The notes: generated from the sequence alone by a model not told the origin. A stretch of DNA of 64,000 bases from Flavobacterium aestivum (GCF_026870175.2 NZ_CP113977.2:2604001-2668000), one strand, 5' to 3'. Positions 45,375 through 54,479 are shown, counted from the stretch's first letter. Numbers and translations: made by a program.

Positions 45375-45968
45375 ATGAAAGTAGTAATCGTTTTCAATCA
45401 TCCTTATGATGGCAGTTTTTGTAATGCAATATTAAATTCAGCAACCATAGGATTTCAAAATGCCAATCACGAAGTAGATATTATTCATCTTGATGAAGAA
45501 AGGTTTAATCCGGTAATGTCAAATCAAGATCTTAAAGCATTTATTGACAGAAAACCCATTGATCCAAAAGTAATAGAGTATAAGCTACGACTTGAACAAG
45601 CTGATCATTTAGTTTTTATTTTTCCTATTTGGTGGGAACTCATGCCAGCAATGACAAAGGGATTTATTGATAAAGTAATTTTCCCAGGAGTAGCTTACGA
45701 TTATGCTACTAAAAGTGATTACAGAATGATTCCTCTTTTTAAAAAATTAAAAAGTGTAACTGTTATTACAACGATGAATACTCCCAGTATTTTATATCGC
45801 TTTGTGTTTGGGAATGCTATAAAAAAAGCAATTCTGACAGGGACATTTTGGAAATTGGGCTATAAAAATAGGAAATGGATAAATCTGAGCATGGTAAAAA
45901 TAGCATCCGAAACAAAACGTAAAAAGTGGTTGAGTAACATTGAAAAACGATGTTCAAAGCTTAAATAG
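45375..45968 (+). CDS. Flavodoxin-like NAD(P)H-dependent oxidoreductase
   Basis: 197 residues of the Flavodoxin_2 (NQO1/MdaB/KefF-like) family. It has an N-terminal phosphate-binding loop VIVFNHPYDGSFCNAIL, FIFPIWWELMPAMTKGFIDKV around the flavin and the VITTMNTP strand. It probably reduces quinones or related electrophiles by two electrons. The Crp-like regulator upstream is the obvious candidate controller. Confidence 0.85.
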   Translation: MKVVIVFNHPYDGSFCNAILNSATIGFQNANHEVDIIHLDEERFNPVMSNQDLKAFIDRKPIDPKVIEYKLRLEQADHLVFIFPIWWELMPAMTKGFIDKVIFPGVAYDYATKSDYRMIPLFKKLKSVTVITTMNTPSILYRFVFGNAIKKAILTGTFWKLGYKNRKWINLSMVKIASETKRKKWLSNIEKRCSKLK

Positions 45969-46181
45969 GGCATAAAGCTGTACGTGCTCAAAAAAAATCT
46001 ACAAGACCAATTTACAGTTCTTAGTTTGGTTACGATTTATCTTATGTGATTGTTAACGAAATTACTGTTGATGGGGAGATAAAGACAAATTTAATTTTAA
46101 ATTTGCGTACAGTAAGCAATTAGTTTACTGTACGTATTGCAATAAAAAAACAATCCTTTTCATATTTTAAATTCATAAATC

Positions 46182-46691
46182 GTGACTGAAATAATTGAAC
46201 TTTCTAATGAAACAATTACCCTTCAAAGAAATGAATTCTTAAAAGTAAAAGGGAGTATCGATACCAACATTTACTTTATTGAAAGTGGGAGTTTGAAAAT
46301 TTTTGTTTTAGATGATTTTGAAGAGCAAATTATACGATTTGGTTATAAAGATGATTTGATTGTTGCTTTGGATTCTTTTTTAACAGGAAGGCCTTCAGAT
46401 TTTTATATACAAGCCATTAAAAAAATAACTTTAAAAATTATTCCGAAAAACTTGTTTGTCGATTTTATAAACAAATCCGATGAAAACAAAAGTCTTTGGA
46501 TAAATATACTTGAAGATTTAGTTTTACAGCAAATAGAAAGAGAAAAAGACATATTAACCACTTCACCAAAAGAAAGGTTTAACAGGGTTTTAAAAAGGAG
46601 TCCAAAACTTTTTCAGGAAATACCTAATAAGCATATTGCAAATTATTTAAGGATGAGTCCTGAAACACTTTCAAGATTAAAAAAGTCTTGA
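46182..46691 (+). CDS. Second Crp/Fnr family regulator
   Basis: 169 residues from a GTG start. Beta-roll effector domain (about 10-105) with NIYFIESGSLKIFV, and an HTH ending NKHIANYLRMSPETLSRLKKS. Such regulators with a short C-terminus are common in Bacteroidota. It is followed after 54 bp by a DinB-family gene, a recurring pair. Confidence 0.82.
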   Translation: MTEIIELSNETITLQRNEFLKVKGSIDTNIYFIESGSLKIFVLDDFEEQIIRFGYKDDLIVALDSFLTGRPSDFYIQAIKKITLKIIPKNLFVDFINKSDENKSLWINILEDLVLQQIEREKDILTTSPKERFNRVLKRSPKLFQEIPNKHIANYLRMSPETLSRLKKS

Positions 46692-46745
46692 TATCAATCA
46701 ATATTTTTCAAAAGGAATTAGCAGAATTTTGTAAAAAAAGAATCT

Positions 46746-47306
46746 ATGAAAACAAAATCAGAAAATCTAATTTTAGAATTAATTGAAGTAACAAGACAAA
46801 ACCTGAATTTTGCTGAATTGCTAAAAGCAATGAACAATGAACAGCTTAACTGGAAAGAGAATAAAGAAAGTTGGAGTGTATTAGAATGCCTGGAACACCT
46901 AAATTTATATGGTGATTATTATTTGCCAGAAATAAAAAAAGCCATTGAAAACACAAACAGCAATAATGTAGAATACTTTGAAAGCGGATTTCTAGGGAAT
47001 TATTTTGCTAACAGTATGCTGCCAAAAGAAAAACTGAACAAGATGAAAACATTTAAGGATAAAAATCCTTTAAACAGTAAATTGGACAGGGAGACTATAG
47101 ATCGATTTATTAGCCAACAACAAAGTTTAATAGAATTGCTTAATAAATCAAAAAGTGTAAATCTAAATGGGGTTAAAATTACAGTTTCTATATCTAAATG
47201 GATAAAATTAAAATTAGGAGATACTTTTCGTTTTATCATAAACCACAACTTAAGGCATATTAAGCAAATTGAAAATGTGCAATTGAAGATGGGAGTCAAT
47301 GTTTAA
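46746..47306 (+). CDS. DinB family protein
   Basis: 186 residues, four-helix DinB/YfiT-like fold. It has the typical NWKENKESWSVLECLEHLNLYGDYY (first metal His in EHL) and a later NHNLRHIKQIE with the second and third His. These proteins bind a divalent metal and often act as thiol-dependent S-transferases (bacillithiol or similar). The substrate is unknown; the regulator gene just upstream may control it. Confidence 0.85.
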   Translation: MKTKSENLILELIEVTRQNLNFAELLKAMNNEQLNWKENKESWSVLECLEHLNLYGDYYLPEIKKAIENTNSNNVEYFESGFLGNYFANSMLPKEKLNKMKTFKDKNPLNSKLDRETIDRFISQQQSLIELLNKSKSVNLNGVKITVSISKWIKLKLGDTFRFIINHNLRHIKQIENVQLKMGVNV

Positions 47307-47445
47307 TTAATGATTTTTCATTACTTTGATTAATATTTGCTTTGTTTTTGCATAATTACTTTTAAATGGATAGTTTTGATGAACTAATTCCATTTTTAGG
47401 AAGTAGTGTATTAGTGATAATTTTAATAAAAAAATAAAAGCAATA

Positions 47446-48435
47446 ATGAAATTAGCTTCAATAGAAAACAAAACACGTGACGGAAAATTAGTTGTTGTAA
47501 GCAGAGATTTAACAAAAGCTGTAGACGTTTCTCAGATAGCACCGACAATGCAATTTGCTCTTGACAATTGGATTAATGTCGAAGAAAAACTAAAGCAAGT
47601 TTATGAAGATCTAAACAATGGAAGTGTCTCAAATATAATAGATTTTAATGAAGTAAAAAAAATGGCTCCAATTCCAAGAGCTTATCATTGGGCAGACGGA
47701 AGTGCTTATGTAACTCATGTTGAGTTAGTAAGAAAGGCTAGAAATGCTGAACTTCCTGAGTCGTTTTGGACAGATCCTCTTATGTATATGGGGGCTTCAG
47801 ATGCTTTTATTGGAGCAAATGATGATATTGAGATTGAGGACGAAGAGTGGGGGATTGATTTTGAATCAGAAGTAGCAGTAATAACAGATGATGTACCTGC
47901 TGGAATTAGCCCAGAAGAGGCCATTAAACATATAAAGTTTGTAACAATAATCAATGATGTTTCTTTAAGAAATCTAATTCCAAATGAGCTTTCAAAACAA
48001 TTTGGATTTTATCAATCGAAACCTTGGACATCTTTTGCACCAGTGGTAGTTTCTGTAGATGAGCTTAAAAATGAGTTTGTAGATGGAAAATTACATTTAC
48101 CGCTAATTTCTATATTGAATGGTAAAGTTTTTGGAACACCAAACGCTGGTATAGACATGACTTTCAATTTTGGACAATTAATTTCTCACGCTGCAAAAAC
48201 ACGCTCCTTAATGGCAGGAACTGTTATTGGTTCTGGAACTGTTGCAAACCAGGGAAGTCCAACAGGTTCTAGTTGTATTGCAGAAGTAAGATGTTTGGAA
48301 ACAATAAAAGACGGAAAGCCATCTACTTCGTATATGAAGTTTGGAGACACAATAGAGATTGAAATGAAAAATGCAGCAGGAGAATCTTTATTTGGTAAAA
48401 TCAATCAAAAAGTAAAAAAGTACGAAAAGAAATAA
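47446..48435 (+). CDS. Fumarylacetoacetate hydrolase family protein
   Basis: 329 residues. The FAH fold is clear: MGASDAFIGANDDIEIEDEEWGIDFESEVAVI with metal-binding acids, then KPWTSFAPVVVSVDEL, GKVFGTPNAGIDMTFNFGQLI and the AGTVIGSGTVANQGSP motif. Likely a metal-dependent hydrolase of a fumarylacetoacetate-like diketo acid, possibly in tyrosine degradation; no other gene of that pathway is nearby. It stands alone. Confidence 0.88.
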   Translation: MKLASIENKTRDGKLVVVSRDLTKAVDVSQIAPTMQFALDNWINVEEKLKQVYEDLNNGSVSNIIDFNEVKKMAPIPRAYHWADGSAYVTHVELVRKARNAELPESFWTDPLMYMGASDAFIGANDDIEIEDEEWGIDFESEVAVITDDVPAGISPEEAIKHIKFVTIINDVSLRNLIPNELSKQFGFYQSKPWTSFAPVVVSVDELKNEFVDGKLHLPLISILNGKVFGTPNAGIDMTFNFGQLISHAAKTRSLMAGTVIGSGTVANQGSPTGSSCIAEVRCLETIKDGKPSTSYMKFGDTIEIEMKNAAGESLFGKINQKVKKYEKK

Positions 48436-48590
48436 CAACTGTTGCTAACAAAGGCTTTGGTGTTGAGGTCGCTAAAATGTAAATGTCAGAATCGATTTTG
48501 CATTTCATCCAGAACACAAAGTTTTAAAATAGCAGTAGTTATTTTGAATAAGAAATTTTGTAATCTAAATTTTCTATATCCTTTTAGTGA

Positions 48591-49127
48591 ATGAATTATA
48601 AAGAAGAACTCATTGAAATTATTAAAAAAGACAATTTTATTTTAGATATTTTACAGACAGTAAAAGATTTAGAATTAAATGATTGTTGGATTGGTGCAGG
48701 ATTGGTAAGAAATAAAGTTTGGGATGTAAAACACGGGATTGCAAGAACTGAACTGAATGATGTTGATGTTATTTATTATAACTCATTAAATCTATCCGAA
48801 AGCGAAGATAAAGAGATAGAAGAAAAGCTAAAAAGGATAAAACCATTTGTTATTTGGTCAGTAAAAAACCAAGCCAGAATGCATTTACGCAATAATCAAT
48901 CTGCCTATATAGATTGTGAAAATGCAATTTCATTTTGGCCAGAAACGGCAACTTCAGTAGCAATTAGGATTGGGAGTAATAATGAAATAGGAGTTATAGC
49001 TCCACATGGTTTAGATGATTTGTTTAATCTTATCGTAAAACCAACACCAAATTTTGACCTTAAAATTTATGAGAAAAGAATAAAGGAAAAACAATGGGGA
49101 ATGATATGGAAAAAATTGAGTTATTAA
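48591..49127 (+). CDS. Nucleotidyltransferase-like protein (DUF925 type)
   Basis: 178 residues with the pattern of a minimal nucleotidyltransferase: NDCWIGAGLVRNKVWDVKHG, LNDVDVIYYN (Asp pair), a third acidic position in AYIDCENAISFWPET and GLDDLFNLIVKP. Family members are widespread and poorly characterised. A perfect bidirectional terminator follows about 50 bp later. Confidence 0.8.
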   Translation: MNYKEELIEIIKKDNFILDILQTVKDLELNDCWIGAGLVRNKVWDVKHGIARTELNDVDVIYYNSLNLSESEDKEIEEKLKRIKPFVIWSVKNQARMHLRNNQSAYIDCENAISFWPETATSVAIRIGSNNEIGVIAPHGLDDLFNLIVKPTPNFDLKIYEKRIKEKQWGMIWKKLSY

Positions 49128-49175
49128 ATAATTCTTGGCTAGTATATGTCTTCCTGTGATTAAAACCTTTAGTTT

Positions 49176-49220
49176 AAAACGACAAAACCCTCAATAGATA
49201 TTGAGGGTTTTGTCGTTTTT
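49176..49220. terminator. Bidirectional terminator, CCCTCAAT family
   Basis: 20-bp perfect stem, AAAACGACAAAACCCTCAAT (49176-49195) with 49200-49219, loop AGAT. It separates the nucleotidyltransferase gene (+) and the HxlR gene (-). Related in sequence to terminators at 50511 and 53081. Confidence 0.9.
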
Positions 49221-49269
49221 GCGGAGAAATAGGCTCCAATTTATAAAAGTGAGCGATTTCAAAACACTA

Positions 49270-49596
49270 CTATTCTTGAGTAAGAATAGTAGTATTTGTC
49301 CAATCTTCTATATGTGAGATAACTGGTAGTATAGACTTACCTTTCTCAGAAAGTCCATAAAAAACTTCTGGCGGAAATGTATTGATTTGTGTTCGTTGAA
49401 TAATACCTGAGGTTTCTAATTCTTTTAACTGTTCTAGCAAAACTTTTTTCGAAACTTTAGGTATGCTTCTCCATAGTTCTGTAAAACGGATATCTCCTTT
49501 TTTGAAGCAATGATATAGAATCAACGATTTCCATTTTCCTGAAAAAAGCTTAAAAAAAGTGTTTAACGGACAGCTTTCAAACTCATTATAATTCAT
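49270..49596 (-). CDS. HxlR family redox-type regulator
   Basis: 108 residues, winged HTH of the HxlR class, with CPLNTFFKLFSGKWKSLILYHC and FTELWRSIPKVSKKVLLEQLKELE. Cys9 near the N-terminus occupies the place of the redox cysteine in YodB/HypR-type members, so a response to electrophiles or oxidants is plausible. It is divergent from a metallo-hydrolase gene, its probable target, with a palindromic operator in between. Confidence 0.88.
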   Translation of the reverse strand: MNYNEFESCPLNTFFKLFSGKWKSLILYHCFKKGDIRFTELWRSIPKVSKKVLLEQLKELETSGIIQRTQINTFPPEVFYGLSEKGKSILPVISHIEDWTNTTILTQE

Positions 49597-49609
49597 AGGT
49601 TACAAATTT

Positions 49610-49676
49610 GTGAACAGTTCACCTATAGGTTCATTTCTTGTGGTCAAGATATAGACTGACTAGGTTTGCAGTGAAC
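49610..49676 (+). promoter_or_regulatory. Promoter and HxlR operator of the metallo-hydrolase gene
   Basis: Promoter: TTG (49638-49640), 20 bp, TAGGTTTG (49661-49668). Just upstream is the palindrome GTGAACAGTTCAC (49610-49622). A further half-site GTGAAC lies at 49671-49676, at the expected transcription start. A dimer bound at both places would block the promoter. The HxlR regulator is the natural candidate. Confidence 0.62.
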
Positions 49677-49697
49677 AAATTTAAAAATAATTATAAC

Positions 49698-50459
49698 ATG
49701 AAAGTAAGATTAATAAGAAACGCTACATTGTTGATAAGCATTAACGGGAAAAAAATATTGGTAGACCCAATGTTAGGAACAAAAGGCTCTTTGGGTAAAT
49801 TTCCATGGATTGATGATATGCGCGAAAATCCGTTGGTTGACCTTCCGATTACAGAATTTGAACTGCATGATTTAATCGAACAAACAGATGCTGTACTTCT
49901 GACCCATTTGCATCCTGATCATTGGGATCCTAAAGCTCACGCAATTATTCCAAAAGATATGCCTATTTACTGTCAGCCGGATGATGTTCATGAGATTGAG
50001 CGATTGGGTTTTAAAAATAGTATTCCGGTTAATGAAAACGCCTTTTTTGATGAAATCGAAATGCTTCGTACAAATGGGAAACATGGATTAGGAGAGATTG
50101 GAGATTTGATGGGAAAAGTTAGTGGTTTTGTTTTACGCCATGAGGAAGAAACTCTTTATATCGCAGGAGATACTATTTGGTGTGACGATGTTGTTAATGC
50201 AATAGATGAGTTTAAACCCACATCAATAATTGTTAATGGAGGAGGAGCAAGATTTAGTATAGGGGAACATGTTACGATGAATACATCTGATATAAAAAAA
50301 CTATCGGATTATTATTCAGGAGGTAAGATTGTCGTTGTTCACCTCGAAACTGTAAGTCCTGTAGTAGAGAATAGAAAAGACATTACGGATTTCTTATCAA
50401 CGAACAACATCTTAGGACGTGTATTTGTACCTAATGATGGTGAGGAATTTTTGATGTAA
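49698..50459 (+). CDS. MBL-fold metallo-hydrolase
   Basis: 253 residues from the ATG at 49698; the frame is open from a TTG at 49638, but that lies within the promoter. The metal-binding motif THLHPDHWD (about 71-79) and the later IAGDTIWCDD are characteristic of the UlaG-like/L-ascorbate lactonase branch of metallo-beta-lactamase-fold enzymes. The substrate is unknown. Probably repressed by the divergent HxlR protein. Confidence 0.88.
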   Translation: MKVRLIRNATLLISINGKKILVDPMLGTKGSLGKFPWIDDMRENPLVDLPITEFELHDLIEQTDAVLLTHLHPDHWDPKAHAIIPKDMPIYCQPDDVHEIERLGFKNSIPVNENAFFDEIEMLRTNGKHGLGEIGDLMGKVSGFVLRHEEETLYIAGDTIWCDDVVNAIDEFKPTSIIVNGGGARFSIGEHVTMNTSDIKKLSDYYSGGKIVVVHLETVSPVVENRKDITDFLSTNNILGRVFVPNDGEEFLM

Positions 50460-50510
50460 AAGAAAGCAATCCTAAAGGTTGTAGAGAAAAAACTTCTGGT
50501 TTAAAATGAT

Positions 50511-50540
50511 AAAGCCCTCAATAAATGTTGAGGGTTTTTT
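50511..50540 (+). terminator. Terminator, CCCTCAA family
   Basis: CCCTCAA (50515-50521) pairs with TTGAGGG (50528-50534), extended by A-T and G-U pairs, and T6 follows. It ends the metallo-hydrolase transcript. Confidence 0.85.
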
Positions 50541-50595
50541 ATTCAGTGTTGAAAGAGGTCCTAAACTTTTGTAATTAAATGCTTAAGTTTGTAAC

Positions 50596-51489
50596 ATGAG
50601 TACTACTATTAAAATTATATCATCGGAGGAATTTCCAAGACAATTTATGTCTGATGCTTCTTTAGATTTTGATTTTTTAAAAACTCCTTTACAGATATAC
50701 GATTTGAATACAACAACAGAGTATATTCAGATTCCAACTCCACTCTTTAGACCTGATTATAATTTTATCGTTCATGTTACTAATGGTAGTGCAAAACAAC
50801 AAGTAGATAATGAGGTAATATCTATAACAGAGAATGATGTTTTGTTTGTAAAACAAGGACATATTACCGCAATGAAAGAAATTGATCAGGAGATAACGGG
50901 CCATTTTATTTTATTTGAGGAAAGCGTCTTAAATCATATTCTGACTAAACAGGAGTTGATACAGATTTTTGCCACTAATTCAGTTATTAAATTGCCAAAA
51001 GAAACGAGTATATGGCTTAATTCTTTGTTTTGTTTATTAGGTCAAGAGTTTCGGGATGGAAATTCCAATATTGAAATTTGTTATTCGCTGATGCAAGGAG
51101 CTTTTCAAAAAATCATTTCTTCAAATAAGGAGTTTAATAAAGCGGTAAACCGTGGTAATGAAATCACTTTTTCCTTTAAAGAATTGGTTTATAAATACCA
51201 CAGCCAAAATAAATCGGTGTCCTTTTATGCCGACAAATTAAAAATTTCTGTAAATTATCTGAATAGGTGTATTAAGCAAACCACCGGAATAGCTCCAAAA
51301 GAATGGATTAATAACGTTAGCATCCTACAAAGTCAGATTCTCTTGCAAGATCTAACTAAAGATATCTCCGAAATTGCTTTTGAATTGAATTACGAAGACC
51401 CTTCTTATTTTGGACGACTTTTCAAAAAAATAACAGGTACCACTCCTTCACAGTACCGAAGTTCACTTACGCACGATTTGTCCGAGTAA
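50596..51489 (+). CDS. AraC family transcriptional regulator
   Basis: 297 residues. An N-terminal cupin-like sensing domain (about 40-140) and a C-terminal double HTH (about 190-290) with SVSFYADKLKISVNYLNRCI, DISEIAFELNYEDPSYFGRLF and GTTPSQYR. It stands before a beta-barrel protein and a small secreted protein on the same strand, which could be its targets. Confidence 0.88.
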   Translation: MSTTIKIISSEEFPRQFMSDASLDFDFLKTPLQIYDLNTTTEYIQIPTPLFRPDYNFIVHVTNGSAKQQVDNEVISITENDVLFVKQGHITAMKEIDQEITGHFILFEESVLNHILTKQELIQIFATNSVIKLPKETSIWLNSLFCLLGQEFRDGNSNIEICYSLMQGAFQKIISSNKEFNKAVNRGNEITFSFKELVYKYHSQNKSVSFYADKLKISVNYLNRCIKQTTGIAPKEWINNVSILQSQILLQDLTKDISEIAFELNYEDPSYFGRLFKKITGTTPSQYRSSLTHDLSE

Positions 51490-51596
51490 CGGCAAACTAA
51501 ATCCTAACAACAATTATTGATTTAACCGCACTTTTGTCTTCAGAAAATGGTAGAGGGCAGATATAGCTCGTGTGTTTAAATTTAATAAATGTTATT

Positions 51597-52514
51597 TTGA
51601 AAAAAGTACTGTTATTGGTTTTGTTGACCTTGTTTATTGGTCTTCCAAATAAATTTTATGCTCAATTAATAACAGATGGCGCTGGGGTTGGCGTTACTGT
51701 AAACGGAAAAAGCAGCTTTAGGAATTTGACTTCTGAAGATCCGTATTTTGGAAATGAATTCAAATATACCACCTACGATTATTGGTTGCCAATACCCTCT
51801 TTTAAAATTGGAAAAACTCGTATTCTTGGTATAGTCAACTATCGAGTATTAGACTTTACATTCGATAGAGAGATCACAACTAGTCCGAATTGCATCACAA
51901 AAATAAAAGAAATCAAGCCTACCATTGTTGTACGCCGTCCTTTTGGAAAAAGATGGGCCGCTTTTGGAATTTTCATACCTACCGTAGCATCAGATTTTAA
52001 AAACTCGTTTTCGTTGGATGATATGGTATTCGATGGCATTTTTGGAGTTTCAAAAAAGTTTGGAGAAAAATCAAATCTTGAAATTGGGATTGGACCACAT
52101 GTTATGTATGCTTTTGGTAAGTTTTTGATAACGCCAGCTATATCTGTAGATTATAAGAGCAATGACGGAAAATGGTTTGCTCAGCTATATTGGCCAAGAG
52201 TGAATGTTTTTCGTAATCTGGGCAATAGTACACAGGTTGGTGTGGCGGGATCTATAGACTGGACACTTCATAATTTGCAAAACTACAAGAATAGCGAAGG
52301 TGAAGAGATTGATTATGCTCAGTTCTCGGCTATTCATGGCGGTTTGCAAATTAGCCAACGTCTTTTTGATGGGGTTTGGCTTCAGTTGCAGGGAGGTGTC
52401 GGCTTTGCAAATAAATACACGCTGTTTAATTCTAAGAATGACACCCTTAGTAACTATAACGCAAAAGAAATGCCTTATGTAAAAATGATGCTAACCTACC
52501 GTTTTGGAAAATAA
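51597..52514 (+). CDS. Outer membrane beta-barrel protein, DUF6268-like
   Basis: About 305 residues from a TTG start giving MKKVLLLVLLTLFIGLPNKFYAQ, a good signal peptide; a GTG at 51570 would add nine poorly fitting residues. The body has alternating strands with conserved features (YWLPIPSFKIGKTRILGIVNY, RRPFGKRWAAFGIF) and ends MLTYRFGK. I believe it belongs to the DUF6268 barrel family but cannot verify this. The function may be uptake or export of a small molecule. Confidence 0.72.
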   Translation: MKKVLLLVLLTLFIGLPNKFYAQLITDGAGVGVTVNGKSSFRNLTSEDPYFGNEFKYTTYDYWLPIPSFKIGKTRILGIVNYRVLDFTFDREITTSPNCITKIKEIKPTIVVRRPFGKRWAAFGIFIPTVASDFKNSFSLDDMVFDGIFGVSKKFGEKSNLEIGIGPHVMYAFGKFLITPAISVDYKSNDGKWFAQLYWPRVNVFRNLGNSTQVGVAGSIDWTLHNLQNYKNSEGEEIDYAQFSAIHGGLQISQRLFDGVWLQLQGGVGFANKYTLFNSKNDTLSNYNAKEMPYVKMMLTYRFGK

Positions 52515-52566
52515 TAACAGAATCAAGAATACTATCAAAGAAATAAATTCAACAACAATAAATAAA

Positions 52567-52989
52567 ATGAGAAAAATGAAAAAATTAATTCTAATTGTTC
52601 TAGTATTTGGGGTATCACATTTTGTTAATGCGCAACAACTAAAAATGAATGTTGATGTGACCAATGTTCAAAAAGGGAAGGGGACAGTCGTACTGAATGT
52701 CTATGACAAAAAAGAGAACTTTCTTAAAACTGCCTATTTCACGATGGTTCAAAAAGCAGATCAAGGAACCTTGAAATTTCAAGTTGATTTGCCAAGAGGG
52801 ACTTATGCTATTACTGTTTTTCAAGATTTGGATAATAACGGTGATCTAAAAAGCAGTTGGTTGGGAGTACCTAAAGAGCCCGTAGGAAACAGCACTAATT
52901 TTAAGCCAGATGGTGGTGCACCTACGTTTCGAGATTGCTCTATTCATGTTTTAAAAAATGATTCAAAAATTACAATAGATCTTTATTAG
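52567..52989 (+). CDS. Secreted DUF2141 protein
   Basis: About 140 residues from ATG 52567 (or 52576); the frame is open to 52504 but that overlaps the previous gene and spoils the signal peptide. After cleavage near VNAQQ the mature protein is an Ig-like beta sandwich with YAITVFQDLDNNGDLKSSWLGVPKEP, the hallmark of DUF2141. It follows the barrel gene by about 50 bp; the two are probably one transcript. A terminator follows at 53081. Confidence 0.83.
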   Translation: MRKMKKLILIVLVFGVSHFVNAQQLKMNVDVTNVQKGKGTVVLNVYDKKENFLKTAYFTMVQKADQGTLKFQVDLPRGTYAITVFQDLDNNGDLKSSWLGVPKEPVGNSTNFKPDGGAPTFRDCSIHVLKNDSKITIDLY

Positions 52990-53080
52990 GGATTGGAAAC
53001 CCAAATTGGAAGGATGTAATTATTTACGTTTCAATTTTAAGATTTCTAAAAGTTTTAGGAAAATAGTTTTGACTTAAAAC

Positions 53081-53117
53081 AACGAAACCCTCAATACGTA
53101 TTGAGGTTTTCGTTTTT
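53081..53117. terminator. Terminator, CCCTCAAT family
   Basis: AACGAAACCCTCAAT (53081-53095) pairs with ATTGAGGTTTTCGTT (53100-53114) with one mismatch, then T follows. Same family as the hairpins at 49176 and 50511. Confidence 0.82.
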
Positions 53118-53191
53118 AAACTTCATTTTTTGAAGTATGATCCACTTTTGATTTTCCTTCGGGCATTAAGTGTTTCCCTTCATGTAAAATG

Positions 53192-53383
53192 TTATGATAC
53201 CGGTTTGATATCCTTTCTAAGTAGAGTTTTGAATTTATTTTTTGCGCCATCTACATAATCATGGCTTTTGTTTAGAATTGTTTTTCTTGTTTCCGAACCT
53301 TTTTTAGGTGCGAACAAAACTCCTAGTAATGCTCCAGTGGCAGCGCCGCCTATAGCACTTAATATTATTTTATTTGTTTTCAT
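53192..53383 (-). CDS. YtxH domain small membrane protein
   Basis: 63 residues from the start MKTNKIILSAIGGAATGALLG, which avoids overlap with the upstream gene. One glycine-rich membrane helix is followed by FAPKKGSETRKTI and a Lys-rich tail, the YtxH pattern. YtxH proteins are general-stress-associated membrane proteins in many bacteria. It sits in a minus-strand group of stress- or envelope-related genes. Confidence 0.85.
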   Translation of the reverse strand: MKTNKIILSAIGGAATGALLGVLFAPKKGSETRKTILNKSHDYVDGAKNKFKTLLRKDIKPVS

Positions 53384-53396
53384 AATTGTTTTTATT

Positions 53397-53840
53397 TTAA
53401 TGATTTCCATTATTATGATGGTTATTATGGTGGTCATTATGATGATCAGATTTCATTTTAATTGTTTTTTGATGACCTTTATTGTACCCTTTGTGATATT
53501 TCACTTTATGATCATGATAATAGGTATAAGGTTTTGTTCCATGGTAATCTGTTAATACCACTTTATAGCCATTATATAAGTCATAATTTCTATACTTATA
53601 GGGCAAATTGTGGGTTCGTATCCAAACACCATTATTTAAGTAAATAAATTGTGTGGCCCGTATATCATAATAAACCTGAAGGTCTGGCAAATAATAATAC
53701 TCTACTTCAGAATATCCTACGGGACCCCAAGGGGGAGGTAATCCAATGTTTACGTTTACTGAAACTTGTGCGTGAATTGTGGTAGTTATTATAAATAATA
53801 CTCCAACTGTGATTAATTTTAATGTTTTCATCTTTTTCAT
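53397..53840 (-). CDS. Secreted protein with His/Asn-rich C-terminus
   Basis: 147 residues with a signal peptide ending TIHAQ. The core is aromatic-rich (VEYYYLPDLQVYYDIRATQFIY, then NGVWIRTHNLPYKYRNYDLYNGYKV), a pattern common in uncharacterised Bacteroidota envelope proteins. The last 17 residues are almost only His, Asn and Asp (DHHNDHHNNHHNNGNH), suggesting metal binding. It ends just upstream of the YtxH gene on the same strand. Confidence 0.75.
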   Translation of the reverse strand: MKKMKTLKLITVGVLFIITTTIHAQVSVNVNIGLPPPWGPVGYSEVEYYYLPDLQVYYDIRATQFIYLNNGVWIRTHNLPYKYRNYDLYNGYKVVLTDYHGTKPYTYYHDHKVKYHKGYNKGHQKTIKMKSDHHNDHHNNHHNNGNH

Positions 53841-54032
53841 CTTTTCATTTTTAAAAGTTTTGTCTGAGAATAGATTGATGTAACATAGAAATATATTTAT
53901 TGCTTATTCTTTTATGATGCTCCAGAGTTGAAATTCGAAGACAGTTATCGCTGAAAATCTGTTATATCCAATTTTTGCTCCCATTCTTTTATCACTAAGC
54001 TAATTGGATTTATTATTTTACTCTCTTCTGTT

Positions 54033-54464
54033 TTAGCCCTTATTATTAGGGTTATAGGAAATTCTTTTTTCTATTCTTCCCGTTTTTAATTGGATCGTTA
54101 GGGAACCGTTAATTTTTTTAGCTTCCTGACGTGCCTGATTTATCGCTTCTTGCTTGGTGTGAAATACCCTTTCTACTTTTTCTTTTCCTTCTACCTTGAT
54201 AGCCCATTCGTTTTCATAAGGGATTACGTAACGATCCTGACCATGAATTTTAACATCGGTAATCCTTGATTTTTCAGGATTATCCGTCTTAAGGCCATGT
54301 TCGGCAGCCCAGTCTTTAGCTCTACTAATAGCGGTGGCTATTGCAATCCCATCATCCATATGTCTTTCTTCAAGTAAAGCATTCGCTATTTCAATGGCTT
54401 TATTTCGTACTGCAGCAGGAAGATTCTTCATGGAGTTGGGATAATCTGTTTTTGTCCACGGCAT
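54033..54464 (-). CDS. DUF2188 domain protein
   Basis: 143 residues. The N-terminal part (MPWTKTDYPNSMKNLPAAVRNKAI) resembles ChaB-like modules. The C-terminal part (about 80-140) is a DUF2188 domain: YENEWAIKVEGKEKVERVF, KQEAINQARQEAKK. DUF2188 proteins are small, stress-associated and of unknown activity. It lies 15 bp after the YbhB gene on the same strand. Confidence 0.82.
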   Translation of the reverse strand: MPWTKTDYPNSMKNLPAAVRNKAIEIANALLEERHMDDGIAIATAISRAKDWAAEHGLKTDNPEKSRITDVKIHGQDRYVIPYENEWAIKVEGKEKVERVFHTKQEAINQARQEAKKINGSLTIQLKTGRIEKRISYNPNNKG

Positions 54465-54479
54465 AATATTTAATTTAAA

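Noticed and set aside
53384..53437. Upstream start for the YtxH protein
   Set aside because: It would overlap the end of the preceding gene and add a low-complexity Ile/Thr stretch before a good membrane start.
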